From: CAYRFQ01 sp964423615
GTDB taxonomy: Bacteria > Planctomycetota > Planctomycetia > Gemmatales > Gemmataceae
Direction of reading: 5' to 3'
Length of the DNA stretch: 23,903 nucleotides
Assembly: GCA_964423615.1 (NCBI GenBank)
Contig: CAYRFQ010000112.1
Span: forward strand, 1-23,903
Each line of letters opens with the position of its first letter. Positions within the stretch are counted from its first letter, which is position 1. The position numbers and the translations under genes were made by a program. The notes under the pieces were generated by a model. It saw nothing but the letters and a program-made list of their open reading frames with translations, was not told the DNA's origin and made no database searches. Positions 1 through 7,675 of this stretch are shown piece after piece.

Positions 1-2
1 CT

Positions 3-155
3 TGGCTGGGCACGTGTCGCCGTTTGACCGTGGACCGGGAGAAGACCACCTGCTCCAGCGAAGCGTTCATCAAAATCAGCATGATCCAGATGATGCTCAA
101 CCGGCTCCAACCCAAAGCGGGGGAGGCAGAGTTTCACTATCGCATGGCGGCTTGA
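3..155 (+). pseudogene. IS5-type transposase, C-terminal fragment
   Basis: An open frame enters from the left edge and ends at TGA 153-155, giving 50 residues. The segment RRLTVDREKTTCSSEAF followed by a hydrophobic helix and NRLQP resembles the last part of IS5-family DDE transposases, where a basic RRL, an acidic D-x-E and a downstream helix surround the final catalytic Glu. Only the tail is in the window, so it cannot be said whether the complete gene outside is intact. The sequence just after the stop looks like an insertion-sequence end. Family assignment is from pattern recognition and is moderately sure. Confidence 0.6.
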
Positions 156-159
156 ACCC

Positions 160-177
160 CTTATGGGACAGTCTCTA
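160..177. repeat. Putative right terminal inverted repeat of the IS
   Basis: Five bases after the transposase stop the sequence reads, on the minus strand, TTAGAGACTGTCCCATAAG. GAGACTGTCC-like ends are common in IS5-group elements. The matching left end is outside the window, so the boundary is approximate and no target duplication can be checked. Confidence 0.4.
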
Positions 178-348
178 AGAGCTTAATTTCGCCGCATTCG
201 GTAAGTCCGCAATCTTTTAACTTAGTAATTGCTCCCTTCTCAAACCGCTTTGGTCGTACTCGTTAACATGGAGTTCGCGTCTAGGTCTGTACTTTTTGGA
301 TTCCGCGGCAATACTCTTGGGCTTTAATTATTGCGGTGAGTTGAAGTC

Positions 349-694
349 ATGGGAACTGTGGAAAGTGGGAGGCGCCCGACAGGTGCCGCGTGTGGTTCTA
401 ATTTGGGAGCCGAAGGTGGCATTTACAATGCCGGCGACTCCACCATTGTCTTTAGCATGATCCGCAACAATTCGGCAGCAGGCGATAGTGCGTTGGGTGG
501 CGGGATCTATTATGCGTCGGGCACTCGCTACCGTTTGCTGTTCAGCCAGAGTCACGGGCAATATCGCGATCGGAACGACGGAGGGAATTGGCGGTGGAAT
601 CTTCCTTGAGTATGGCCTCAGGTTCCGCTGGGGATTCACTCTAATTGTGGGGAACTTGGCTTCGACGAACGGGTCGAATGTTGGCCGACCGTGA
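349..694 (+). pseudogene. Frameshifted right-handed beta-helix surface-protein remnant
   Basis: Three frames each carry a piece of the same repeat type. Frame 1 from 349 gives EGGIYNAGDSTIVFSMIRNN and then GDSALGGGIYYASGT. Near 520 the signal moves to frame 2, with VTGNIAIGTTEGIGGGIF up to about 605. A short frame-3 piece, ASGSAGDS, follows, and frame 2 resumes with TLIVGNLASTNGSNVG. GGGIY/GGGIF, S-x-I-x-x-N and TIV-GN-A-T are the rungs of Pmp-like or choice-of-anchor-Q parallel beta-helix proteins, which are long secreted proteins in planctomycetes. Only about 110 residues remain, with at least two frame changes and no credible start, beside an insertion-sequence end. I read it as a remnant, not a gene. 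Confidence 0.6.
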
Positions 695-719
695 TACTGT
701 AGCACCCATGAAGGGTTTT

Positions 720-747
720 CCTTGCGGCCTGCCGAGGCCCCACAAGG
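720..747 (+). other. Imperfect hairpin upstream of the oxidoreductase
   Basis: CCTTG and GGCCT (720-730) pair with AGGCC and CAAGG (735-747) around a GCCG loop, with a small asymmetric internal loop. No T-tract follows on the plus strand. It lies just before the putative promoter at 779-807 and may end transcription from the left or be a chance structure. Confidence 0.3.
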
Positions 748-778
748 AGAACCTCGATCACCAGGACACGGATTTCCT

Positions 779-807
779 TTGGTTCATTCGGTCGTTTACG
801 CTACACT
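779..807 (+). promoter_or_regulatory. Putative sigma70-type promoter
   Basis: TTGGTT at 779-784 and TACACT at 802-807 are 17 bp apart, the usual sigma70 spacing, 59 bp before the GTG start at 866. The -35 box is weak. The same -10 hexamer and spacing occur before the 4196 gene, which raises confidence a little. Confidence 0.35.
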
Positions 808-865
808 GAATCTTCATTCAATAACGCCTTCCTAACCGCAATGAATCTCTCAGGGAGACCAAGCC

Positions 866-2158
866 GTGACCGACACGCCAAACAACACAAACAACTCCAG
901 CCGTCGTGATTTTCTCAAAGCCTCCACAGTGACTGCTTCGACGTTGGCAGCGGCGGCGACAGTGGCGCCGTACGTGCATGCCCAAGGAAACGCGGAACTT
1001 CGCGTTGGATTGATCGGTTGCGGTGGTCGTGGGACTGGAGCGGCCAAAAATGCCTTGCGAGCGGATCGAAACGTCAAGCTTGTCGCCATGGGCGACATGT
1101 ATCAGGATCGTCTCAATGGGAGCCTCGCCGGACTCCGAAGTGAAGCGGATATTCGTAACAAAGTGGATGTTCCCCGAGAACGACAGTTCACCGGTTGGAA
1201 CGCCTACCAACAAGTCATTAACTCCGGCGTCGATGTCGTGCTCTTGGCGACTCCTCCGTACTTCCGCCCCGAACACATCGAAGCGGCTGTGGAAGCCCGC
1301 AAGCACGTCTTCGCCGAAAAACCAGTTGCCGTCGATGGCACCGGAATTCGCCGAGTGTTGGCAGCTTGCCAAAAGGCAAGGCAGCGGGGGTTGTCGGTCG
1401 TTTCGGGCTTGTGCTGGCGATACCACGACGGCATGCGACAGACGTTCACACGCATTCAGAACGGCACCATCGGCGACATCGTCACCATGCAGTGTAACTA
1501 CCTCACCGGAACGCTGTGGTTGCGACGGCGTGGAGCCGATTGGACCGATCTCGATTATCAAGTTCGAAACTGGCTCTATTACACGTGGCTCTCGGGAGAC
1601 TTCAACGTCGAACAGCACGTCCATAGCCTCGACAAGATGGCCTGGGCCATGGGCGACCAGTACCCCGTTAGCTGCTACGGCCTGGGCGGTCGTCAGGTGC
1701 GTACGGACCCGGCATTCGGGCACGTTTATGACCACATGTCGTGTGTCTATGAGTATGCCAACGGAGTGAAGGCCTTCAGCCATTGCCGCCAGATGGGTGG
1801 TTGCCACAACGAAGTCAAGGACTACATCTACGGCACCAAAGGCATGGCCAGCGCGATGGATTACAGCATCACCGGCGAAACCAACTGGCGACTCGACGCC
1901 CGCCAACGTCGGGCCATCACGAGCATGTATCAACAAGAGCACAACGAGCTCTTCGCGAGCATCCGCAACAACCAACCGATCAACAACGGCGATTACATGG
2001 CCAAGAGTTCGCTCATGGGTATCATGGGACGGATGGCTTGCTACACCGGCCAGAAGATCACCTGGAACCAAGCCCTGAATTCAACCCAAGAGTTGTTGCC
2101 GCCTCGAGACATCTTGGGAACCGTTCGAACGCCCGAAGTGGCAATGCCTGGACGGTAA
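866..2158 (+). CDS. Tat-exported Gfo/Idh/MocA family oxidoreductase
   Basis: 430 residues. The N-terminus has a twin-arginine signal (SSRRDFLKAST, Arg13-Arg14) followed by an alanine-rich hydrophobic stretch ending near VHAQG (about residue 41), so the protein should be folded and then exported. The mature part opens with a Rossmann nucleotide-binding loop (GLIGCGGRGTGA, 49-59) and carries the EKP motif (151-153) typical of the family. The C-terminal half contains EQHVHSLDKMAW, the His/Asp region of planctomycete members. The family oxidises or reduces sugar-type hydroxyls with NAD(P); the substrate cannot be told from sequence. The start is GTG at 866, with GGGAG-like pairing at 852-857. It stands alone, with a hairpin after the stop. 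No defects were seen. Confidence 0.93.
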   Translation: MTDTPNNTNNSSRRDFLKASTVTASTLAAAATVAPYVHAQGNAELRVGLIGCGGRGTGAAKNALRADRNVKLVAMGDMYQDRLNGSLAGLRSEADIRNKVDVPRERQFTGWNAYQQVINSGVDVVLLATPPYFRPEHIEAAVEARKHVFAEKPVAVDGTGIRRVLAACQKARQRGLSVVSGLCWRYHDGMRQTFTRIQNGTIGDIVTMQCNYLTGTLWLRRRGADWTDLDYQVRNWLYYTWLSGDFNVEQHVHSLDKMAWAMGDQYPVSCYGLGGRQVRTDPAFGHVYDHMSCVYEYANGVKAFSHCRQMGGCHNEVKDYIYGTKGMASAMDYSITGETNWRLDARQRRAITSMYQQEHNELFASIRNNQPINNGDYMAKSSLMGIMGRMACYTGQKITWNQALNSTQELLPPRDILGTVRTPEVAMPGR

Positions 2159-2188
2159 GGCCGAAAACCGTACACAACAAACACAAAA

Positions 2189-2213
2189 AGACCTGGGCCA
2201 ACTGCCCAGGTCT
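2189..2213 (+). terminator. Hairpin between oxidoreductase and response regulator
   Basis: A perfect 10-bp stem (AGACCTGGGC with GCCCAGGTCT) closes a 5-nt loop, 30 bases after the oxidoreductase stop. There is no T-run after it on the plus strand. On the minus strand the stem is followed by CTTTTTGTGTTTG, so it would look more like an intrinsic terminator for antisense transcription. The stem is clear; the terminator role is inferred. Confidence 0.5.
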
Positions 2214-2258
2214 GAATCCTTCGGCCAAACAATTCACAACAGTCTTCAAGGGACAGAG

Positions 2259-2729
2259 ATGTCATCGCCAAGCCAATTGGACCCCAATTCCGAACACATT
2301 CCTCGTATCTTGATTGCCGACGACAACCCACAAGGAGTCGAGTTGCTCGAGGCGTATTTGCTCGAAGCCGACTACGAAATCGAAACGGCTGCCGACGGAC
2401 AGGAAACGCTCGATAAGATAGAGAGCTTCAAGCCCGACTTGATCCTCCTCGACATCATGATGCCTCGGTTGAGCGGCTTCGAGGTGTGCAAGCAAGTCAA
2501 ATCCAACCCAGAAACGAGCGACATTGCCATCCTCATGGTCACGGCCCTCGACCAACCGAGCGACATCGACCGAGCCGTCGATGCGGGCACGAACGACTTT
2601 TTGACCAAGCCCATCAACAAGACCGAACTGTTGCTCCGGGTTCGGTCGGCGTTGAATGCCCGCATCTACAAGCAGCAACTCGAGGAAGCGTTGGCCTACA
2701 TCGAAGAGGTCGAGAAGGCGCGGATATGA
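2259..2729 (+). CDS. Single-domain response regulator
   Basis: 156 residues. A CheY-like receiver domain spans about 15-135: acidic pair Asp21-Asp22, phospho-acceptor Asp65 in LILLDIMMP, conserved Thr95 in MVTALD, and Lys117 in LTKP. It is followed by a short acidic, helix-forming tail (about 135-156) and no DNA-binding or enzymatic output domain. It should be phosphorylated by a histidine kinase encoded elsewhere and act by protein contact. AAGGGAC sits 7-13 bases before the ATG. The TGA stop (2727-2729) overlaps the ATG of the methyltransferase gene in an ATGA, so the two are probably translationally coupled, an unusual pairing with no obvious known functional link. Confidence 0.93.
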   Translation: MSSPSQLDPNSEHIPRILIADDNPQGVELLEAYLLEADYEIETAADGQETLDKIESFKPDLILLDIMMPRLSGFEVCKQVKSNPETSDIAILMVTALDQPSDIDRAVDAGTNDFLTKPINKTELLLRVRSALNARIYKQQLEEALAYIEEVEKARI

Positions 2730-3916
2730 GTCTGCCCAGGATCATCCTCCAACCCAAACGAGCCCGCCCCTTTTTTGCCCGGCATCCCTGGGTGTTCGCC
2801 GGAGCCATTGCTCGGACCGAAGAGGACCCCCAAGACGGCGACGAGGTCGACCTCATCTCGCATGGCGAAACGTTCGTCGCCCGTGGCCTCTACAACAGCC
2901 AGAGCAACATCCGGGTTCGCCTCTACACCTGGGACGAGAACCAGCCCCTCGACAAGGAATTCTGGAAGTCCAGGCTCGAATCCGCCATTCGCCTCCGAAA
3001 AGAAATCTTGAACTTGGACCTCCCCGGGCAAGCGTGTCGTCTGGTCTTCAGCGAAGGCGATGGGCTCTCAGGCATGGTCATCGACAAGTACGACGAATGG
3101 GTCGTCGTGCAGTTCACGAGCCTCGGGCTCGCTAACCGTCGCGATGACATCGTCCGATCTCTGGTCGAGTTGTTGAGCCCGAAGGGAATATACCTCCGGA
3201 CCGAACGCGGCATCGGCCAACTCGAAGGCGTCGAGCTGCAAGACGGTCGGCTTTGGGGCGAAACACCGGACGAGCCCGTCGTCATCGAAGAGAATGGCCT
3301 GGAGTTCTTCGTGCAGATCGATGAAGGCCAAAAGACCGGCTACTACCTCGACCAACGCGACAACCGTGTCCACGTGGCCAAGTATTGTCCCGAGAAACGG
3401 GTCCTCGACGCGTTTTGTTACAGTGGCGGATTTGGCATCCACGCCGCGGCTGCCGGGGCGACCGAAGTCGTGAGCGTCGATGTGTCCGAATCGGCTTTGA
3501 AACTCGCCAACGCCAACGCCGAGTTGAACGGCCTCGACAATATCACGCTCGTCAAGTCGGACGTGTTCGACCACCTCGACAAGCTCGAAAAGGAAGGCGA
3601 GAAATTCGACGTCGTGGTCCTCGATCCGCCCAAGTTTGCCAGAAAGCGCAATGCCATCGAGGAGGCCTTACGGGGCTATCGACGGCTGCAAACACTCGGA
3701 GTGCGGCTCCTTTCCCCTCACGGCATTCTTGCCGTCTTTTGCTGCACCGGGTTGATCGACATGCCGACGCTCGAAGAGCTACTTGGTCAGATCGCCGAGT
3801 CCGAAAAACGCGACATCCAAATCCTCGAACGGCACGGACAGGCGGCGGACCATCCGGTGTCGGTGACTTGTCTGGAGTCGAACTATCTCAAAGGGTTGGT
3901 TTGTCGCGTCGTGTAG
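2726..3916 (+). CDS. rlmI: RlmI-like 23S rRNA (cytosine-C5) methyltransferase
   Basis: 396 residues, the same length as E. coli RlmI (YccW), which methylates C5 of C1962 in 23S rRNA. The start is ATG 2726 (MSLPRIILQPKRARPF), chosen because the N-terminal PUA domain (about 1-75, with RHPWVFAGAI) begins there; the open frame upstream to 2486 is only overlap with the receiver gene. EGQKTGYYLDQRDNR (200-214) is the family hallmark before the Rossmann methyltransferase domain. Motif I is VLDAFCYSGGFGIHA (226-240), motif IV is DPPKFAR (300-306), and the candidate catalytic cysteines are in FCCTG (Cys339-Cys340). Cytoplasmic, S-adenosylmethionine dependent. The exact target base is inferred from the family. 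Confidence 0.88.
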   Translation: MSLPRIILQPKRARPFFARHPWVFAGAIARTEEDPQDGDEVDLISHGETFVARGLYNSQSNIRVRLYTWDENQPLDKEFWKSRLESAIRLRKEILNLDLPGQACRLVFSEGDGLSGMVIDKYDEWVVVQFTSLGLANRRDDIVRSLVELLSPKGIYLRTERGIGQLEGVELQDGRLWGETPDEPVVIEENGLEFFVQIDEGQKTGYYLDQRDNRVHVAKYCPEKRVLDAFCYSGGFGIHAAAAGATEVVSVDVSESALKLANANAELNGLDNITLVKSDVFDHLDKLEKEGEKFDVVVLDPPKFARKRNAIEEALRGYRRLQTLGVRLLSPHGILAVFCCTGLIDMPTLEELLGQIAESEKRDIQILERHGQAADHPVSVTCLESNYLKGLVCRVV

Positions 3917-3999
3917 ACAAGCAGCAAGACGGTCGGATTCGTGCGTTGTTTTCCTGGCCGAGGAACGCGAAATTGTTGATCGTCCAGTCTTTCTGTTTG

Positions 4000-4052
4000 T
4001 CGTAGGTCCACACGGCAATGAAAAAGTACCCGCGAGCCGCGCGTACCTACGA
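4000..4052. repeat. REP-like nested palindrome
   Basis: TCGTAGGT (4000-4007) and ACCTACGA (4045-4052) are perfect inverted copies. Inside, GTACCCGCG (4026-4034) pairs with CGCGCGTAC (4038-4046) with one mismatch around a 3-nt loop, sharing bases with the outer right arm, so alternative folds are possible. It sits in the 279-bp gap between the methyltransferase and the hydroxyproline cluster. It resembles an extragenic palindrome, but no second copy was noticed in this window. Confidence 0.45.
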
Positions 4053-4111
4053 TTTGTCGGCAAATCCAAATTCCAGAATACACAGGAGCCGTGATCTGAC
4101 CGCGTTGATTC

Positions 4112-4140
4112 TTGTCGTTGGGTCCCGGAACGTCTACACT
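4112..4140 (+). promoter_or_regulatory. Putative sigma70-type promoter of hydroxyproline cluster
   Basis: TTGTCG at 4112-4117 and TACACT at 4135-4140 are 17 bp apart and lie 55 bp before the ATG at 4196. The -10 hexamer and its leading C match those of the putative promoter at 779-807. This is the only promoter-like signal seen before the three-gene cluster. Confidence 0.35.
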
Positions 4141-4195
4141 CTACTATTTGAAGCGTCGATGTTTCGTTCTTACCCTACCACAGAAAGTCATACCC

Positions 4196-5101
4196 ATGAC
4201 GGCCGACTGGAAAGGCGTGTACCCTGCCGCCACAACACAATTTAATCCGGACGAGTCCTTGAACCTGGAAGAAACGGCACGGCACGCCGAGCGTCTTTTC
4301 GAGGCCGGTGTGCATGGGCTGATCATGCTCGGGACGGTCGGGGAAAACTGTTCGTTGGACTACCAAGAGAAGATCGATGTGCTCAAAGCCACGGTCGAGA
4401 AGATGGCCGGACGAGCCCCCGTTCTTACTGGTGTCGCCGAATGTACCACTCACCTGGCTTGTCGGTTTGCCAGCGATGCCAAGGCGGCAGGCGTCGATGG
4501 CTTGATGGTTTTGCCGGGTATGGTCTACAAATCCGATCCACGGGAAACGATTGCTCACTTTCGCGCAGTCGCCAACGCAACGGATTTGCCGATTATGTGT
4601 TACAACAACCCTGTTTCTTATGGAGTTGACATCACTCCCGAAATGTTCGTCGAGATGGCCGACGAACCCAACTTCGTCGCGATCAAGGAATCGTCCGAAA
4701 ACGTCCGCCGCATCACGGACCTGAAGAACCTGTGTGGCGACCGTTATTTGTTATTCTGCGGAGTCGATGATCTAGCCCTTGAGAGCGTTTTGCTTGGGGC
4801 CATCGGATGGGTTTCCGGATTGGTGAATGCGTTTCCCGCCGAGAACCGATTGTTGTGGGATCTCGCCACGGGTGGTCGATACGAAGATGCCGTTGAAGTC
4901 TACCGGTGGTACACTCCGTTGCTGCATTTGGATACGCATCCGAAGTTGGTCCAGTACATCAAACTCGCCGCTGCCGAAACGGGCTACGGTTCTGAAGTGA
5001 CTCGGGCCCCAAGGCTTCGTTTGGAAGGTGAGGAACGAGAACGAGTCTTGGCGATGATCCACAAGGCCATTGAAACCAGGCCAAAGCTGGTGGGAGTTTG
5101 A
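4196..5101 (+). CDS. DapA-family aldolase/deaminase, likely hydroxyproline pathway
   Basis: 301 residues, the usual length for the dihydrodipicolinate synthase/N-acetylneuraminate lyase family. It has the GTVGEN loop (46-51), the catalytic Tyr136 in IMCYNNP, and the Schiff-base Lys164 in FVAIKESS. The family is a TIM barrel acting on 2-keto acid or imino acid substrates. Followed by a 4-hydroxyproline epimerase and a D-amino-acid dehydrogenase, its likely role is removal of ammonia from 1-pyrroline-4-hydroxy-2-carboxylate to give alpha-ketoglutarate semialdehyde. That role is inferred from neighbours; true DapA in lysine synthesis is less likely. I chose ATG 4196 (MTADWKGVYPA) because homology begins there; an upstream in-frame ATG at 4112 falls inside the putative promoter. 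The ribosome site is weak. Confidence 0.85.
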   Translation: MTADWKGVYPAATTQFNPDESLNLEETARHAERLFEAGVHGLIMLGTVGENCSLDYQEKIDVLKATVEKMAGRAPVLTGVAECTTHLACRFASDAKAAGVDGLMVLPGMVYKSDPRETIAHFRAVANATDLPIMCYNNPVSYGVDITPEMFVEMADEPNFVAIKESSENVRRITDLKNLCGDRYLLFCGVDDLALESVLLGAIGWVSGLVNAFPAENRLLWDLATGGRYEDAVEVYRWYTPLLHLDTHPKLVQYIKLAAAETGYGSEVTRAPRLRLEGEERERVLAMIHKAIETRPKLVGV

Positions 5102-5270
5102 GTTGTCTGGAAGTGTTTGACGGTTGATCGGTTGATTGCTGAGTTGGAAAGTCATCGTTCCCAGGACCCAGCGTCATTGGGATTGGTCGGATATTCCTCT
5201 CGGGTTCGTGTCGATGGCTCGTCTGGCCAAAATCTTATTCACTTCCTTCGAAGATCCACAAGGTCACCCC

Positions 5271-6224
5271 ATGAGCATTTCGTATCAAGTCGGCGTTCGA
5301 GTAGTCGATTCTCATACGGGCGGTGAACCTACGCGTGTTGTAATCGACGGTGGACCGGATCTTGGGTCAGGTCCTCTCGTCGACCGGAGAAAACGATTCC
5401 AGGAACAACACGACGACTTCCGGTCCGCGGTCGTAAACGAACCTCGTGGTTCCGACGTGTTGGTGGGGGCGTTGTTGGTTCCGCCGACGGACTCTTCGTG
5501 CGTCGCTGGCGTGGTCTTTTTCAACAATGTTGGTTATCTCGGGATGTGTGGTCACGGGACGATGGGAGTGGCGGTGACGCTCGCTCACTTGGGACGTATA
5601 ACGCCAGGGTCACACCGATTAGAAACGCCTATTGGTATCATCTCGTTCGAGTTACACGATTCGAATACTGTCACGATCGAGAATGTGCCGAGTTATCGTC
5701 TTTCCCAAAGCGTGGCCGTCACGGTCGATGGGACTGGGACTCTGTATGGAGACGTAGCGTGGGGTGGAAATTGGTTCTATCTTGTTTCTGACCACTCCCA
5801 AGCGTTATCACTTTCGAACGTGGAACAGCTGACGGCTTACACGTGGAAAATTCGGACAGCACTTACGTCTCAGGGAATCACTGGACACAATGGCGAGGAG
5901 ATCGATCACATAGAACTATTTGGCCCGCCTGGGAGTAACCACGCGGATAGCAAAAATTTTGTACTCTGTCCAGGTAAGGCGTACGACCGGTCGCCTTGTG
6001 GGACGGGAACGAGTGCCAAACTCGCTTGTCTCTATGCCGACGGAAAATTGAAAGAGGGTGTTGTTTGGCGTCAAGAAAGCATCACTGGAAGTGTCTTCGA
6101 AGGAACGATTCGGATCGACGGTGATGATTTGATTCCTCGGCTTACAGGCACCGCCTATATCTGTGCAGAATCTACATTGATCTTTGAATCGAACGATCCA
6201 CTTCGAACAGGTATCCGTTCATGA
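5271..6224 (+). CDS. 4-hydroxyproline 2-epimerase (proline racemase family)
   Basis: 317 residues. Proline-racemase fold with both catalytic cysteines: Cys93 in GMCGHGTMG and Cys243 in SPCGTGTSA. Having Cys at both sites indicates a racemase or epimerase; the related trans-3-hydroxyproline dehydratases have Thr at one. VDSHTGGEPTRVV (12-24) and DVAWGGNWFY (161-170) are typical of 4-hydroxyproline epimerases, which convert trans-4-hydroxy-L-proline to cis-4-hydroxy-D-proline. ATG 5271 is chosen because the conserved sequence starts directly after it, with AAGG about 10 bases upstream; an in-frame ATG at 5136 would add 45 residues of non-conserved sequence. Its stop overlaps the next start by 4 bp, so it is co-translated with the dehydrogenase. 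Confidence 0.9.
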   Translation: MSISYQVGVRVVDSHTGGEPTRVVIDGGPDLGSGPLVDRRKRFQEQHDDFRSAVVNEPRGSDVLVGALLVPPTDSSCVAGVVFFNNVGYLGMCGHGTMGVAVTLAHLGRITPGSHRLETPIGIISFELHDSNTVTIENVPSYRLSQSVAVTVDGTGTLYGDVAWGGNWFYLVSDHSQALSLSNVEQLTAYTWKIRTALTSQGITGHNGEEIDHIELFGPPGSNHADSKNFVLCPGKAYDRSPCGTGTSAKLACLYADGKLKEGVVWRQESITGSVFEGTIRIDGDDLIPRLTGTAYICAESTLIFESNDPLRTGIRS

Positions 6225-7474
6225 GTAGCAGTACGAGAGACGTTGTCATTGTTGGTGGTGGAGTCATCGGGACATCTTGCGCTTACTATCTGTCGTTAGC
6301 CGGTTGGAAGGTGACAGTCCTGGAACGAAATCCTTTCGGTGTTGGTTGTTCTTATGGAAACTGTGGCGTGGTCACGCCAAGCCATGTCCTTCCGTTGACC
6401 GTTCCAGGAGCATGGCGAACGGCTTTGAGTAGTTTGATTGATCCGAGTTCGGCTTTCCGAGTCAAGCCGCGATTGGATGTATCGCTATGGGGTTGGCTCC
6501 TTCAGTTTGCCCGTCGATGTAATCGCACCGACATGATGAAAGCCGGACACGCCATCCAGGCATTATTGAACACGTCTCGTCAGCTCTACGCGGAACTGAT
6601 CGAGAAGGAAGAAATGGATTGCGAATGGGAGACGAACGGACTCTTGTTTGTCTTCCAGACGGCAGCCGGATTGGAACACTATGCCAAAACGAACCAGTTA
6701 CTCACGGATTCGTTCGACATGCCTGCGGTCCAGTACGACGGTAAGGAGCTTGAGGCGTTCGAGCCAGCATTGAAAGAAGGGTTGGCTGGGGCATTCCATT
6801 ATGAACTCGATGCCCAGTTACGACCGGATCGACTCCTTGCGTCGTGGCGAGAAGTGCTTCGTAAGCGAGGCGTGGAACTTGTGGAGGAGTGCGAACTTCA
6901 AAGTATTGAACAAGCAGGCGGACAGGCGACCGTTCTCAAGACTTCAAAAGGAGAAATGACCGCGAAAAACTACGTGGTCGCGACTGGAGCGTTAACGCCC
7001 CTTTTGAATGCAGAACTCGGATGTAAAATTCCGATTCAACCAGGTAAAGGATATTCCATCACGATGTCTCGGCCGACTGTTTGTCCCAAATATCCAATTC
7101 TATTCGAAGAACATCACGTAGCGGTGACGCCGATGCAGTCGGGCTATCGAATTGGATCGATGATGGAATTCGCAGGGTATGACGAGAAAGTCGACTCGCG
7201 CAGGTTGGAAGCGTTGAAGCGTGGAGCGGCAGTCTATTTGAAAGACCCATTTGGTGAGGCGACCGAAGAAGAGTGGTTTGGTTGGCGACCAATGACCTAC
7301 GATAGTGTTCCCATCATCGATCGATGTCCCAAAATGAGCAACGTCTACATCGCCGCTGGACATAACATGCTTGGGTTATCGATGGCACCAGCGACTGGCC
7401 GAGCGGTTGCTCAAGTGTTGAGCGAAGAAAAACCTCACGTCGATCTTGCACCTTATTCGCTGGCCCGATTTTAA
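6221..7474 (+). CDS. FAD-dependent D-amino-acid (D-hydroxyproline) dehydrogenase
   Basis: 417 residues, DadA-like. The dinucleotide-binding loop VVIVGGGVIGTSCAYYL (8-24) with VTVLER (31-36) binds FAD, and the C-terminal AAGHNMLGLSMAPATG is the second flavin-contacting motif of this family. SYGNCGVVTPSHVLPL (44-59) is the DadA-type segment after the first beta-alpha-beta unit. Placed directly after a hydroxyproline epimerase (ATG overlaps its TGA), its likely substrate is cis-4-hydroxy-D-proline, oxidised to 1-pyrroline-4-hydroxy-2-carboxylate, the substrate proposed for the 4196 gene. Only the general D-amino-acid dehydrogenase class is supported by the protein itself. The next enzyme of the route, alpha-ketoglutarate semialdehyde dehydrogenase, is not in the window. 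Confidence 0.88.
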   Translation: MSSSTRDVVIVGGGVIGTSCAYYLSLAGWKVTVLERNPFGVGCSYGNCGVVTPSHVLPLTVPGAWRTALSSLIDPSSAFRVKPRLDVSLWGWLLQFARRCNRTDMMKAGHAIQALLNTSRQLYAELIEKEEMDCEWETNGLLFVFQTAAGLEHYAKTNQLLTDSFDMPAVQYDGKELEAFEPALKEGLAGAFHYELDAQLRPDRLLASWREVLRKRGVELVEECELQSIEQAGGQATVLKTSKGEMTAKNYVVATGALTPLLNAELGCKIPIQPGKGYSITMSRPTVCPKYPILFEEHHVAVTPMQSGYRIGSMMEFAGYDEKVDSRRLEALKRGAAVYLKDPFGEATEEEWFGWRPMTYDSVPIIDRCPKMSNVYIAAGHNMLGLSMAPATGRAVAQVLSEEKPHVDLAPYSLARF

Positions 7475-7488
7475 ATCCCGTTCATTTT

Positions 7489-7505
7489 GAGAGCCGAAGG
7501 CTTTC
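7489..7505 (+). terminator. Hairpin just after the hydroxyproline cluster
   Basis: GAGAGCC (7489-7495) pairs with GGCTTTC (7499-7505) with one G-U pair around a GAA loop, 14 bases after the dehydrogenase stop. No clear T-tract follows. Position suggests transcript end or 3'-end protection. Confidence 0.4.
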
Positions 7506-7552
7506 GATAGTTCGTGTCTGTGAAAATGGGCTTCGTCGATCTTGTCAGGTGA

Positions 7553-7586
7553 AGCGTTTTTGAGTCCTTCAGGACTCAGAAACGCT
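7553..7586. terminator. Strong hairpin between convergent genes
   Basis: A 15-bp stem (7553-7567 with 7572-7586, one G-U pair) closes a TTCA tetraloop. It is the most stable hairpin seen in the spacer between the hydroxyproline cluster and the convergent peroxidase gene. There is no following T-run, so it may be a bidirectional transcription barrier or a Rho-region structure rather than a classical intrinsic terminator. Confidence 0.5.
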
Positions 7587-7675
7587 AACGACAGGCATAG
7601 ATTCCGCGACCGTGAATGGAGAAGCGTTTTGGGACCGGAATGCTTCGGACCATACGATTTCTTGGATAGGTCAGA

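Noticed and set aside
818..2071. 417-residue open frame antisense to the Tat oxidoreductase
   Set aside because: The plus strand encodes a clear family member over the same DNA; the antisense protein has no motifs and is a shadow of codon bias.
2486..2725. Longer start for the RlmI-like gene
   Set aside because: The extra 80 residues lie out of frame over the receiver gene and are Arg/His-rich shadow sequence; the PUA domain begins at 2726.
3883..4083. Minus-strand frame (and a neighbouring frame reading ARGYFFIAVWTYDKQKDW) in the gap before the hydroxyproline cluster
   Set aside because: The second frame looks slightly protein-like, but has a stop just upstream, no start, overlaps the palindrome at 4000-4052, and matches no family I know.
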